Made by a program: the position numbers and the translations under genes. 64,000 nt of DNA from Paraburkholderia sp. C35 (lineage in GTDB: Bacteria; Pseudomonadota; Gammaproteobacteria; Burkholderiales; Burkholderiaceae), in contig NZ_QBUY01000024.1 in assembly GCF_003121405.1 (NCBI RefSeq), positions 1 through 64,000 of the forward strand. The letters are read 5' to 3'. Under the pieces are notes generated by a model that saw only the letters and a program-made list of their open reading frames with translations, did no database searches and was not told where the DNA came from. Numbering within the stretch: the stretch's first letter is position 1; each line of letters starts with the position of its first letter. Below, piece after piece: positions 16,680-24,741 of this stretch.

Positions 16680-17093
16680 GTGAAATTTCCTATCGCAATC
16701 CACAAAGATCCCGGCAGTAGCTACGGCGTGACGGTGCCCGATTTTCCGGGTTGCTTTTCGAGTGGCGACAGCATCGAGCAGGCGATTGAGAGCACGCTGG
16801 AAGCAATCGAGGGATGGGTTGAGGTGTCCATCGAATCGGGCGACGAAGTGAAGTTCGAGCCAACGCCGGTCGAGCAGTTGCGCGATAACCCGGACTATGC
16901 GGGCGCGATTTGGGCGATGGTCGATGTTGATCCGACGAAGTTCGACACGAAGCCTGAGCGCGTCAATATCAGCGTGCCGCGTTTCGTGCTCGTGCAGATT
17001 GATGCCTATGCGGAAAGCCACAAGGAAACCCGTAGCGGCTTTCTTGTGCGCGCTGCGCTCGAAAAGATGCGCGAGGGAGAGGCGCATGCCTAA
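16680..17093 (+). CDS. hicB: HicB-family antitoxin
   Basis: 137 aa from GTG 16680 with GGAG upstream. Residues 1-60 form the partial RNase H-like HicB fold (GVTVPDFPGCFSSGDSIEQA, then EAIEGWVE). The C-terminus reads RVNISVPRFVLVQIDAYAES followed by SGFLVRAALEKM, a ribbon-helix-helix-like DNA-binding domain for autoregulation. It neutralises HicA. It overlaps the next gene. Confidence 0.92.
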   Translation: MKFPIAIHKDPGSSYGVTVPDFPGCFSSGDSIEQAIESTLEAIEGWVEVSIESGDEVKFEPTPVEQLRDNPDYAGAIWAMVDVDPTKFDTKPERVNISVPRFVLVQIDAYAESHKETRSGFLVRAALEKMREGEAHA

Positions 17094-17343
17094 GTCCACC
17101 GCCGATTTTAGACCTCGCACGAAGTATGGCGACAGGGCGGAGGTTGTCGGATGGGCAACCGATGACCCGAACACCTTCAAGGTAATCGCTGAAATCGTGA
17201 GCGACGGCAAGCCTACCGGGCTTCTGTTTTCAGGCGAGGGCACGAGCACGCCGAATGCCTGGGCGAAGGTGAAAGCGGAGGCGCTATCGTCGTTGTACAG
17301 CGGGGCAGGCCGCGAGCTTTTGATGCAAAAAAACCCCGCCTGA
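17086..17343 (+). CDS. Small protein coupled to hicB
   Basis: 85 aa from ATG 17086, overlapping the hicB stop with GAGGGAGAGG upstream. It reads MPKSTADFRPRTKYGDRAEV and is otherwise unremarkable. Its stop codon lies in the loop of the terminator. It may be a third member of the hicAB operon; the function is unknown. Confidence 0.75.
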   Translation: MPKSTADFRPRTKYGDRAEVVGWATDDPNTFKVIAEIVSDGKPTGLLFSGEGTSTPNAWAKVKAEALSSLYSGAGRELLMQKNPA

Positions 17344-17354
17344 GCGGGGTTTTT
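17329..17354. terminator. Bidirectional terminator between convergent operons
   Basis: AAAAACCCCGC-CTGA-GCGGGGTTTTT. It ends the hicAB operon on the plus strand and the long darB-like operon on the minus strand. Confidence 0.9.
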
Positions 17355-17369
17355 CCGTAGCAGCGGGCC

Positions 17370-17762
17370 TTACTTCGGCTCTGCCTGATCCGGGTCGTAC
17401 AGCAGAAAGTCAATGCCATCGAGGTCGTACTCATTCGATTGCACGCCGAACTGGCCCATGTTGTCGTCAGCAAACTCCCATGCCGCGATCAGTGTCAGTT
17501 CGGGCGTCTCACACGCGAACTCATCGGCCCAAATGGGCTCATCGGTTTCGCCAACGCCGATATCGTTCGCGCGCAACACGCGCTTGACCGCCCACCAGTA
17601 CGGGCCATAGCGCAGGTACGCGGAGCGGTCGTGATTGAGCACCTTTGCCGTCTGCGCGACGAAAACGGGCAATAGCGGCTTTCCCTCGCCGACCTGTGCC
17701 TGATATTCGGCGAGCTTCGCGGCGAGGTATGCCGGGTCGATCTTGAATGCCGTGATAGTCAT
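17370..17762 (-). CDS. Protein encoded after the DarB-like helicase
   Basis: 130 aa with AAGGGACAAC before the ATG. The helical N-terminus (FKIDPAYLAAKLAEYQAQ) is followed by a Trp/Tyr-rich segment (YLRYGPYWWAVKRVLRAN) and an acidic end (EYDLDGIDFLLYDPDQAEP). It is the third gene of the methylase-helicase operon, so it may be packaged or help antirestriction. Family unknown. Confidence 0.75.
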   Translation of the reverse strand: MTITAFKIDPAYLAAKLAEYQAQVGEGKPLLPVFVAQTAKVLNHDRSAYLRYGPYWWAVKRVLRANDIGVGETDEPIWADEFACETPELTLIAAWEFADDNMGQFGVQSNEYDLDGIDFLLYDPDQAEPK

Positions 17763-17807
17763 GTTGTCCCTTGTTGCCGCCGCCCCTTGCGAGGCGGCGG
17801 CGCATCA

Positions 17808-20800
17808 TTAAACGAGGTAGTCGGAAAGGTTCAAGCCCAGGTGTTTGAACAGGGCATTGACCGATGCAACCGGCTTGCCATCGCTGAACACCTCGCCGTC
17901 CTTGATCGTCACGCGGAAAGCCTTGCGGACGTTGTCAAACGTGCGGCCCTGCAACCCGTCCGGCCCCTTGGCGGCTACCTTTTTCATCGTCGGCGAATAC
18001 TGCACAAACGTGATGTTTATATACGTGTTCGCATGATAGACATAGTGCGCCGACCAACGATCCTGAAACTTCGTCTCATCCGTCGTACCGACGTCGGCAC
18101 CGAGCACGCCCGGCAGCGAGCGAATAGCCTGCAGGATGCCTTGAATGTCCACGCCTGCGGCATCGAGCGCGCGAATCGACTTCGCTTTCTTCGCGTACTG
18201 GCACATTGCCTGCCACTGCGGCGACATGATAGCAAGGGCAATCGCTTGCGCATCGGCCCACGACTCCACATACAGGCGGGCCGATTGCGGCAGTTGCATG
18301 TCCGCGCGCGCGTCCTCAACACCCACTCTCAGGGCGATGTAGTCGCCGGTGTCCTCGAACACGAGTTCCGTCAACTGGCGGCCATACGTGCGCGTGAAAT
18401 CGGCGGGCATGTAGGACGTGTACGCGCTCGCCATGCTCGTGATTTCGTCATTGAGGAAACCGCCCTCAATGGCCGACTTCATTGCCGCGATGAACGGCGC
18501 GGAGAGCTTGTAGCGTTGCGACTGCGAGACGACATACCAGCGCTCTTTACCGTCGTCAATCTTCGACTGTTCGCGGCGGAAACGCGAAATGTCGTAGCCG
18601 AGTGCCGATTCGAGCCGGTCGATCTGCAGGAAGTCCTGCGCGCTGTTGAACCAGTTCAGCGCCCACGCTTCGAGCGCTTCCGGCGAGCCCGACGATGCAA
18701 CGCCATCGGGCAGGGCGTCGAAAAACGCTTCCGTCAGCTTGAGCGAATCGAGGCACTTTTCCATCGAGATATAAGACGACACGCACGCCACGTCCTGAGC
18801 CGTCGCGCGCAGGCCCGTTGCGCGGGCATAGTCGCGGATAGCAGCGCAGCGGCCGGGCACGTCCATCGCCAGTTTAGGGCCGAGCACGCGCATGTCTTTC
18901 AGGCGCACGTTATCGCGGAAATCGCGCTCTGCGATGAGCGGTTCCTGCTCTGCCTTGATGCGCTCGATAAACGCGCTGCCCGTCGCGTTGCTCACGAGGA
19001 TGAACGGGAACAGCGGCGGCGCGAGCGAAATCGTGTCGCTATCGACCATCATCGACGGAATCGCAACCGTGAGCGCTTCGCGCACGTCGCCATTCAGACT
19101 CGAATACAGATACGGGCTCTCTGCCGAGAATCCCGACGTCGTATTCGCGATCACCTGTTCGTCAGCGGCGGCGGCACGCGAGACGGCGGCCGAATACTGC
19201 GGCGTGTTCTTTTCCACGAACACCGGCCCCGTCATGCGCAGCACTTCCGTTTCAGACTGGTCGGCCGGGTTGTAGCCAACGAAGCCCTTGGCGGCGTCCA
19301 CTGCCTTACGCGGCTTGGCGATCACGAGCAGCTTGTTTTGATACTCGACAAACGAGCCGAGCGCAACGAGGTTGCCGGTCACGATAGCAGCATCACCGCG
19401 CATGAACTGGTCGAGCACTTCACCCGAATAGCCGTCGTCGGTGCGGTTGCCAAACGTCACGCCTGCCTCATCGCGCATGCGGCTCGCCATCGCGAGGTCT
19501 TTCTGCCAGTTCGCGTAAGCCGTCGTCGCCTTTTCGTCGTCGCTGATCGCGGACCATTCGGAGCGCACGACAACGAGGCCGCGCGAATCGCGCTGCAGGC
19601 CGTCGAGCACTTCGAGCTGGGTTTGCAGCTTGGCGCGCAGGTTCGAGATTTCCGTGCTCAGGCGCTTGGACATGAGAGCCGACTCAGTCTTGTCCAGACG
19701 CTCTTGCAGTTCGCCGATCTTGTACGCCGTTTGCTGCGCCGCGCCGTTTTTGTTTTTGATCCACGCGGCAAAGCCCTTGCGGCCGTCGGTGTCGCGCGCG
19801 TCCGGGCCGCCCATGCCGAATTTCGCAAGCCAGTTCTGCTGCGCTTCGATGATGCGCACGGCCTGCAACTGCGACACCTTGGCGGCTGTGATCTTTTCGC
19901 GCTTGTTGCGCGCGGCGATTTCATCGTTGATGCGGTCCATTGCGGACGCATCGCCGACGGCGTTGGCCAGCATTTCGTAATCGGCCGCCGACAGGTCGCC
20001 CTCGATCTTCACGCGCGACGAATCACCGCGCATGAGCGCACCAATCCAGTCCGCCTTGATGCCGACCAGCTTGCGCTTGTACGCGTCAAACGTGCCGTCA
20101 GCGTCATAGTGGTACACCTTGACCGTCTCCACCGGGTTGCCCTGGCGCACGCCGCGCCCGTTGCGTTGGTGGATGCTGTCCGGCGTCCATCCGATCGTCA
20201 TGTGATGGATAGCCTGCGTGCCCTTCTGCAGGTTGATGCCGACCTCTGCCTTTTTGTTGGCGATGACGATGCAATACTTGTTTTCGTCGCCGTCAGCGTT
20301 ATAGCCGTCCTGCACGTCCTGCATGCCCGCGACGTCAACCGAGACAGCATTGACGATCTTGATTTTCGCGGCCGGAATGCCGACCTGCTCGACAAGCGCC
20401 AGCTTGATCTTGTGGTGCAGGCTCAGTTCGTCACAGAAAATGATCTGTTTCGATTTGCCCTGATAGCGCGGGTGCAGGTTTTCGAGCTTGACGTTTTCGA
20501 CCAGCGCGGCGAGCTTGGGGCTGACAGTGATCGACGGCGTAATGTCGTTCGCGCCGAGCAGCTTCAACAGCGTTTCCTGCGTGCTGTAGTCCGTCGAGAG
20601 CAGTTCGACAGCAGAGCCCGCCTGCGCCATGCGTGCGCGGATCGTCACGAGGTACTTGGAGACGGATTCGCCCGTTTCCGCGTCCTTGACTACCTTGGTG
20701 CGAATGTCGGCCGGGTCCGCGTTGTTGTCCCAATAGTCGCGTTCCTCAACGACGTTCTTTTTGTTGAACGCGTCGATAGCCTTTTGCGCACCGTCGCGCT

Positions 20801-22823
20801 GATCGGCCGCGAACGAGAACGTGAAAATGCCGGTGTCCAGTTCCGCGTCATTGATGACGCGCGGCATCTTGCGGATCAGGTTGAACGGCGAACCCGTCAG
20901 CTTGTCCTCTGCATCGCCGCCGCCAGCCTTAAGCCGCTCGACGGCTTCGAGATACCGGTTTTTGTAGTCGATGATGGTGTCATACGACGCTTGCCCGATA
21001 GCGACGCCCGTTGCGACCTCATCGTATGCCGGGACGCTGATGTCGATGCCGTCGGCCTTGACGTCGTCGGCCGTCTTGATGAGCGCGGACGTTTGCAACA
21101 GGCGGCGCAGCAGACCGGCGTTTTGCAGGCCCGTAAAGACGCGCACCGGCCGCATGATGCCGACAATGTTTTCTTCCTCGCGTTCTTCGATATCGCACGC
21201 GGCGGCCATGAAGGAATCCGCGCCATTCACGCCGTACATTGCGTTCACTTCGCGCTCGCCAAGCGCCAGCGTGAGCATCGAATAGACTTCGAGCGGGCTG
21301 TTGGTGACGGGCGTTGCCGTGAGCGCGAGCACGCCATCATTGCGCGTCGAGAGCCCGCGCACGTACCAAGACTTCGCCTGCATATCCATGCCGCGTTGCG
21401 ACTTCGCCGGATCAGCCAGGTATTTCGCGCCCTTGAACTCGCTCGACGTGAGTTTCGAGTTTTTGTAGTTGTGCGCCTCATCGAGCACGAGCGAATCAAT
21501 ACCCATGTCTTCGAAGTAGGGCAGTGCGCCCGACTTTTCGCCGACGTCCTTAACGTTGCCCTGCTTGCTCGCGGCGGCGATGTTCGCGCGCTTTTTCATC
21601 GCGTCTTCTTCGGCGAGCAGATACGCGTCATCGTGCTCTGTCAGATACGAGATATAGGCGTCCATCGTCTCATCGCGCAGCGGGATGAGCTTGAACGCTT
21701 CGAGCGTCATGAAAATCTTGCTGTGACGGTTCTCGCGGATCGTGTTCAGGTCGAGCTTGACCTGCGCGTTATCGACCTTGTCTTTGCCGTCCTTGCCCTG
21801 CACGATGCCGACAAAGAGGCAATCCGACGTATCGAGGTACGCCTTACCGGCTTCCTTTTTCCAGTTCGTGAGCGTCGCGTTAGGCACCACGAAAATGGTT
21901 TTCTTCTTTACGCCGATGCTCTGCGCGTACTGCACCGATGCCAGAGCCGTGAGCGTCTTGCCAAGGCCCACATCAAAGCCGAGGATGCCCGAAAACTGGC
22001 GGGCGTAGCGGCGCGCGGCGGCGTACTGGTACGCGTGCGGGCGGAACGTGACCGTGTTGAGGTTCGGAATGTCGAGCGGCGTGCCGTCCGGTTCCTCAAT
22101 GAAGCGCAGCGCTTCCGGCGCGTTCAGCTTGTTGCGCAGGCTTACCTGAATCTCATCGTTGGCGCGCGCCCACGCATCGAACTGGGCTTTCGCGTTGTCG
22201 GTGATTTCCTTGATGCGGCGAAGCAATGCGGCCTCGCGAGCAGGATCTTGCTCGACGTCCGTTTGCTTCGACATGGTCGTGATGTTCTGGTTGCGAAGGT
22301 AACCCTTCACGAACCGTTGCATCGCCTTGTAGGCGGCTTTTTCTTCGTCGTTGGCCCACTTCGACAGCGAGGGCTGTTTGATATCGAAAACGTCGCGGCC
22401 TTCCGCGTCCGTCGTCAGAAAGATATCCGGCGAGACGTACTGTTTCAGGAAATCCAGCTTTTGCAGCGGCGAGATATGCGGCGTGAAAAGGCTGAACGTC
22501 ATTTTCGAGACGTCAACGATGTTCACGCGCGACTTTGCCGCTTCCTGCTGTTTCACGAGCTTGGCGCGGATATCCGGGTCCGTGCACTGTTCGAGCGCCG
22601 CGTCCGCCTGTTTCAGGAAGTCCGCATAGGAGCCGGTGTAATAGTCGTTCGCATGCGTGACATGCTGACCGTCGGCCGACACACACCACTCATCGGATGC
22701 CAGCGGGTCGAAATCGGAAAACGCCTCGCGCATCTTCTCGACGGACACATAGCCGGTTTCGTCTTCGCTTTCGTACTTCGTCTTTTCGTACAGTTGCGTG
22801 GGCGTGAGCGCGACGGTGCTCAC
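17808..22823 (-). CDS. DarB-like giant SNF2-family helicase
   Basis: 1671 aa. Walker A is at about residue 283 (GFDVGLGKTLTALASVQYAQ), the DEAH box at about 447 (LVLDEAHNYKN), motif III at about 500 (ALTATPVTNSPLEVYS) and motif VI at about 890 (HQRNGRGVRQGN). About 800 further residues have no recognised domain. With the 596-aa methylase upstream (12 nt apart), the pair matches the size and content of single-chain P1 DarB, a virion protein injected with DNA to block type I restriction. The split-DarB reading is inference from motifs, order and size. Confidence 0.8.
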   Translation of the reverse strand: MSTVALTPTQLYEKTKYESEDETGYVSVEKMREAFSDFDPLASDEWCVSADGQHVTHANDYYTGSYADFLKQADAALEQCTDPDIRAKLVKQQEAAKSRVNIVDVSKMTFSLFTPHISPLQKLDFLKQYVSPDIFLTTDAEGRDVFDIKQPSLSKWANDEEKAAYKAMQRFVKGYLRNQNITTMSKQTDVEQDPAREAALLRRIKEITDNAKAQFDAWARANDEIQVSLRNKLNAPEALRFIEEPDGTPLDIPNLNTVTFRPHAYQYAAARRYARQFSGILGFDVGLGKTLTALASVQYAQSIGVKKKTIFVVPNATLTNWKKEAGKAYLDTSDCLFVGIVQGKDGKDKVDNAQVKLDLNTIRENRHSKIFMTLEAFKLIPLRDETMDAYISYLTEHDDAYLLAEEDAMKKRANIAAASKQGNVKDVGEKSGALPYFEDMGIDSLVLDEAHNYKNSKLTSSEFKGAKYLADPAKSQRGMDMQAKSWYVRGLSTRNDGVLALTATPVTNSPLEVYSMLTLALGEREVNAMYGVNGADSFMAAACDIEEREEENIVGIMRPVRVFTGLQNAGLLRRLLQTSALIKTADDVKADGIDISVPAYDEVATGVAIGQASYDTIIDYKNRYLEAVERLKAGGGDAEDKLTGSPFNLIRKMPRVINDAELDTGIFTFSFAADQRDGAQKAIDAFNKKNVVEERDYWDNNADPADIRTKVVKDAETGESVSKYLVTIRARMAQAGSAVELLSTDYSTQETLLKLLGANDITPSITVSPKLAALVENVKLENLHPRYQGKSKQIIFCDELSLHHKIKLALVEQVGIPAAKIKIVNAVSVDVAGMQDVQDGYNADGDENKYCIVIANKKAEVGINLQKGTQAIHHMTIGWTPDSIHQRNGRGVRQGNPVETVKVYHYDADGTFDAYKRKLVGIKADWIGALMRGDSSRVKIEGDLSAADYEMLANAVGDASAMDRINDEIAARNKREKITAAKVSQLQAVRIIEAQQNWLAKFGMGGPDARDTDGRKGFAAWIKNKNGAAQQTAYKIGELQERLDKTESALMSKRLSTEISNLRAKLQTQLEVLDGLQRDSRGLVVVRSEWSAISDDEKATTAYANWQKDLAMASRMRDEAGVTFGNRTDDGYSGEVLDQFMRGDAAIVTGNLVALGSFVEYQNKLLVIAKPRKAVDAAKGFVGYNPADQSETEVLRMTGPVFVEKNTPQYSAAVSRAAAADEQVIANTTSGFSAESPYLYSSLNGDVREALTVAIPSMMVDSDTISLAPPLFPFILVSNATGSAFIERIKAEQEPLIAERDFRDNVRLKDMRVLGPKLAMDVPGRCAAIRDYARATGLRATAQDVACVSSYISMEKCLDSLKLTEAFFDALPDGVASSGSPEALEAWALNWFNSAQDFLQIDRLESALGYDISRFRREQSKIDDGKERWYVVSQSQRYKLSAPFIAAMKSAIEGGFLNDEITSMASAYTSYMPADFTRTYGRQLTELVFEDTGDYIALRVGVEDARADMQLPQSARLYVESWADAQAIALAIMSPQWQAMCQYAKKAKSIRALDAAGVDIQGILQAIRSLPGVLGADVGTTDETKFQDRWSAHYVYHANTYINITFVQYSPTMKKVAAKGPDGLQGRTFDNVRKAFRVTIKDGEVFSDGKPVASVNALFKHLGLNLSDYLV

Positions 22824-22835
22824 GTTGGCCTTGAT

Positions 22836-24626
22836 TTAGCCGCGCCAGAATGCCGTAAATTCATTCTTGTAACGGGCGTTGCGAATCGAGAGCAGCGCGT
22901 CCTTTTCGAGGCGCGAGGCCTTGCCGATGGTCTTGTTGCCGTAGTTCTGGACCTTGGCGAGTTGCGCGGAAAGAACCGGGTACGCTTCGAGGTAGTTGAA
23001 CGGCTCGACACTGTCCGCGTCCTGCATGAGTTGCATCGCGGCCATGCCCGCCGTGACCGCTTCCCACCACGGTTGCATGTCGCCCTCGCCGAGCGAGTCG
23101 ATAGCCTTGAGCGTTGCCGTAAGCCACGCGGGCACGTCGGAATAGCTGCCCTTGGCGTTGCTGTAGCGCGCGTATGCCTGCGCATCGGCGAGGCTCACGG
23201 ACGCCGTCACGGCCTCGAATGCCGTCGCGATCTTCGTGCCGACGTCGAGCATGGCGCGATCATCCGCAACCGACGAATCGAGCGCCGTCCACGCGCCATC
23301 GTTGTACTGCAGCGTCTGCCCGTCCTTATGGATCACGTCACCATCTTTGTAGACGATGGGTGCCGTTTCCGCCGCGTTGAGCAAGTCCCAGACGATATGC
23401 GAATCGGGGAACCGGCGAATCATCTTGGCGATGTTGCTGATCGAGTCATCGGAAATGACGGCTGCGACCTCGCCAAACTTGCCGTTGGTCGTGCCGACCT
23501 CGCCGAGCACAAAGCGCTTGCCGGTGCCGGTGAAATAGCGGCCTTCCAGAAACTCATCCCACAGCACGTTTGCCGCGCGCAGGGTGTCCGGGCTCTGCGT
23601 TTCCAGTTCGCTGATTTTCGTCGCGGTGTCGCGCGAGAATTTGCGGAATACGATCACGTCGGTGATCGTGTCGGCGGCGGCCGATTCGCTGAAAATCTTG
23701 TTCGGCAAGCGATACGCGCCGACAAATTCAGCCATCAACGACGCCTGCAGGCGCAGTTTCTGAGCCTTGGCACCCTTGCCGCTGACAATCGACGGCGGCA
23801 CGATGAACGCAGCGAGGCCGTTCGGGCGCAGCTTCTGCAGCGAGCGCAGGATGAAATACTCTTGCAGGTTCGCTTTCTGGAAGCGCTTGTCGGCGAGCTT
23901 CGCATCACCGCGCATGGCGTTGTCGCCAAACGGAACGTTGGTGATGATCGCGTCGTAAATCTCATCGGGCGTAGCAGCCGCGACGGCCTCGAACGGCGAT
24001 ACCGTCGTGCTGACGGTCGGGCCATCGTTGATGAGGCCGTTGATCGTGCCGCTCGTTTCATCGAGTTCGATCTGCGTCATCACGGCCGATGCCGGGCGCG
24101 TCGCGGTAAATACGCCGCTGCCTGCCGACGGGTCGAGCACGCTGCCGCCATTGAAGCCCAGTTCGCCGAGCAAATCCCACATCGCCTGAGCAACGGGCTT
24201 CGGGGTGTAATACTCGTGCGGCGAGCCGGTAAGGCCGTCCGCGCCGGTGAGGCCGCCGCCATTGCCCGAATACTTCGCGAGCACAGTGCGGTCTTCGTCG
24301 GTTACGGCGCGCCCAGTGGCCTTAAGGTCGCGCATGAGGTCGATAGCCGCGTTGTTATCGCGCTGCCGCTGTGCGAGCGTTTTACGGCCTTCCTCAGGGT
24401 AATACTCTGCCGTCGGTTCCGTGCGCACCGGCGCGGGTTCCGGCGCAGGCTCGACGGCGGCCGGGCGCACGCCGAGCGCCAGGGCGATATCGCGCAGCCG
24501 CTTGCCGATTTTGAGTGCCCGGATCACGTCGGCGGTATCGGCCGACAGGGATGCGCGCTCAGTGATGAGGTCGCGCGCCTCTTTCGCCAGTTTCAGGCGT
24601 CCGAGGTCGATTTGTAGATTGGTCAT
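22836..24626 (-). CDS. DarB-like N6-adenine methylase subunit
   Basis: 596 aa from ATG 24626. Motif I is at about residue 165 (SVLDPSAGSGVFTATR) and motif IV at about 225 reads DAIITNVPFGDNA, the NVPFG variant seen in giant phage and plasmid methylase-helicase proteins. VFRKFSRDTATK and KFGEVAAVISDD follow, then helical regions. It is first in an operon with the SNF2 helicase and has its own late promoter. Likely role: a packaged antirestriction methylase acting with the helicase on incoming DNA. Confidence 0.8.
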   Translation of the reverse strand: MTNLQIDLGRLKLAKEARDLITERASLSADTADVIRALKIGKRLRDIALALGVRPAAVEPAPEPAPVRTEPTAEYYPEEGRKTLAQRQRDNNAAIDLMRDLKATGRAVTDEDRTVLAKYSGNGGGLTGADGLTGSPHEYYTPKPVAQAMWDLLGELGFNGGSVLDPSAGSGVFTATRPASAVMTQIELDETSGTINGLINDGPTVSTTVSPFEAVAAATPDEIYDAIITNVPFGDNAMRGDAKLADKRFQKANLQEYFILRSLQKLRPNGLAAFIVPPSIVSGKGAKAQKLRLQASLMAEFVGAYRLPNKIFSESAAADTITDVIVFRKFSRDTATKISELETQSPDTLRAANVLWDEFLEGRYFTGTGKRFVLGEVGTTNGKFGEVAAVISDDSISNIAKMIRRFPDSHIVWDLLNAAETAPIVYKDGDVIHKDGQTLQYNDGAWTALDSSVADDRAMLDVGTKIATAFEAVTASVSLADAQAYARYSNAKGSYSDVPAWLTATLKAIDSLGEGDMQPWWEAVTAGMAAMQLMQDADSVEPFNYLEAYPVLSAQLAKVQNYGNKTIGKASRLEKDALLSIRNARYKNEFTAFWRG

Positions 24627-24657
24627 ATTCGCCAATAAAGGTAGGTGGGCGCGTTAA

Positions 24658-24700
24658 ATTCTCGCGGCCGTTTATGCCTTCACTGGCGCGGCTTTTCCTA
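24658..24700 (-). promoter_or_regulatory. Late promoter of the darB-like operon
   Basis: TAGGAAAA, 27 nt, GCGAGAAT on the minus strand. The predicted start is about 25 nt before the methylase ATG. Confidence 0.72.
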
Positions 24701-24703
24701 CGA

Positions 24704-24728
24704 AAAAGCCCCGTTTTCAGGGGCTTTT
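24704..24728. terminator. Bidirectional intrinsic terminator
   Basis: AAAAGCCCC-GTTTTCA-GGGGCTTTT. It ends the polyvalent-protein gene on the minus strand just before the late promoter of the methylase gene. Confidence 0.88.
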
Positions 24729-24741
24729 CCATGCTGCTTTA

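Noticed and set aside
17787..24617. A 2276-codon open frame on the plus strand
   Set aside because: It is antisense to the motif-bearing methylase and helicase genes, is Arg/Ala-rich without domains, and reflects third-position GC bias.
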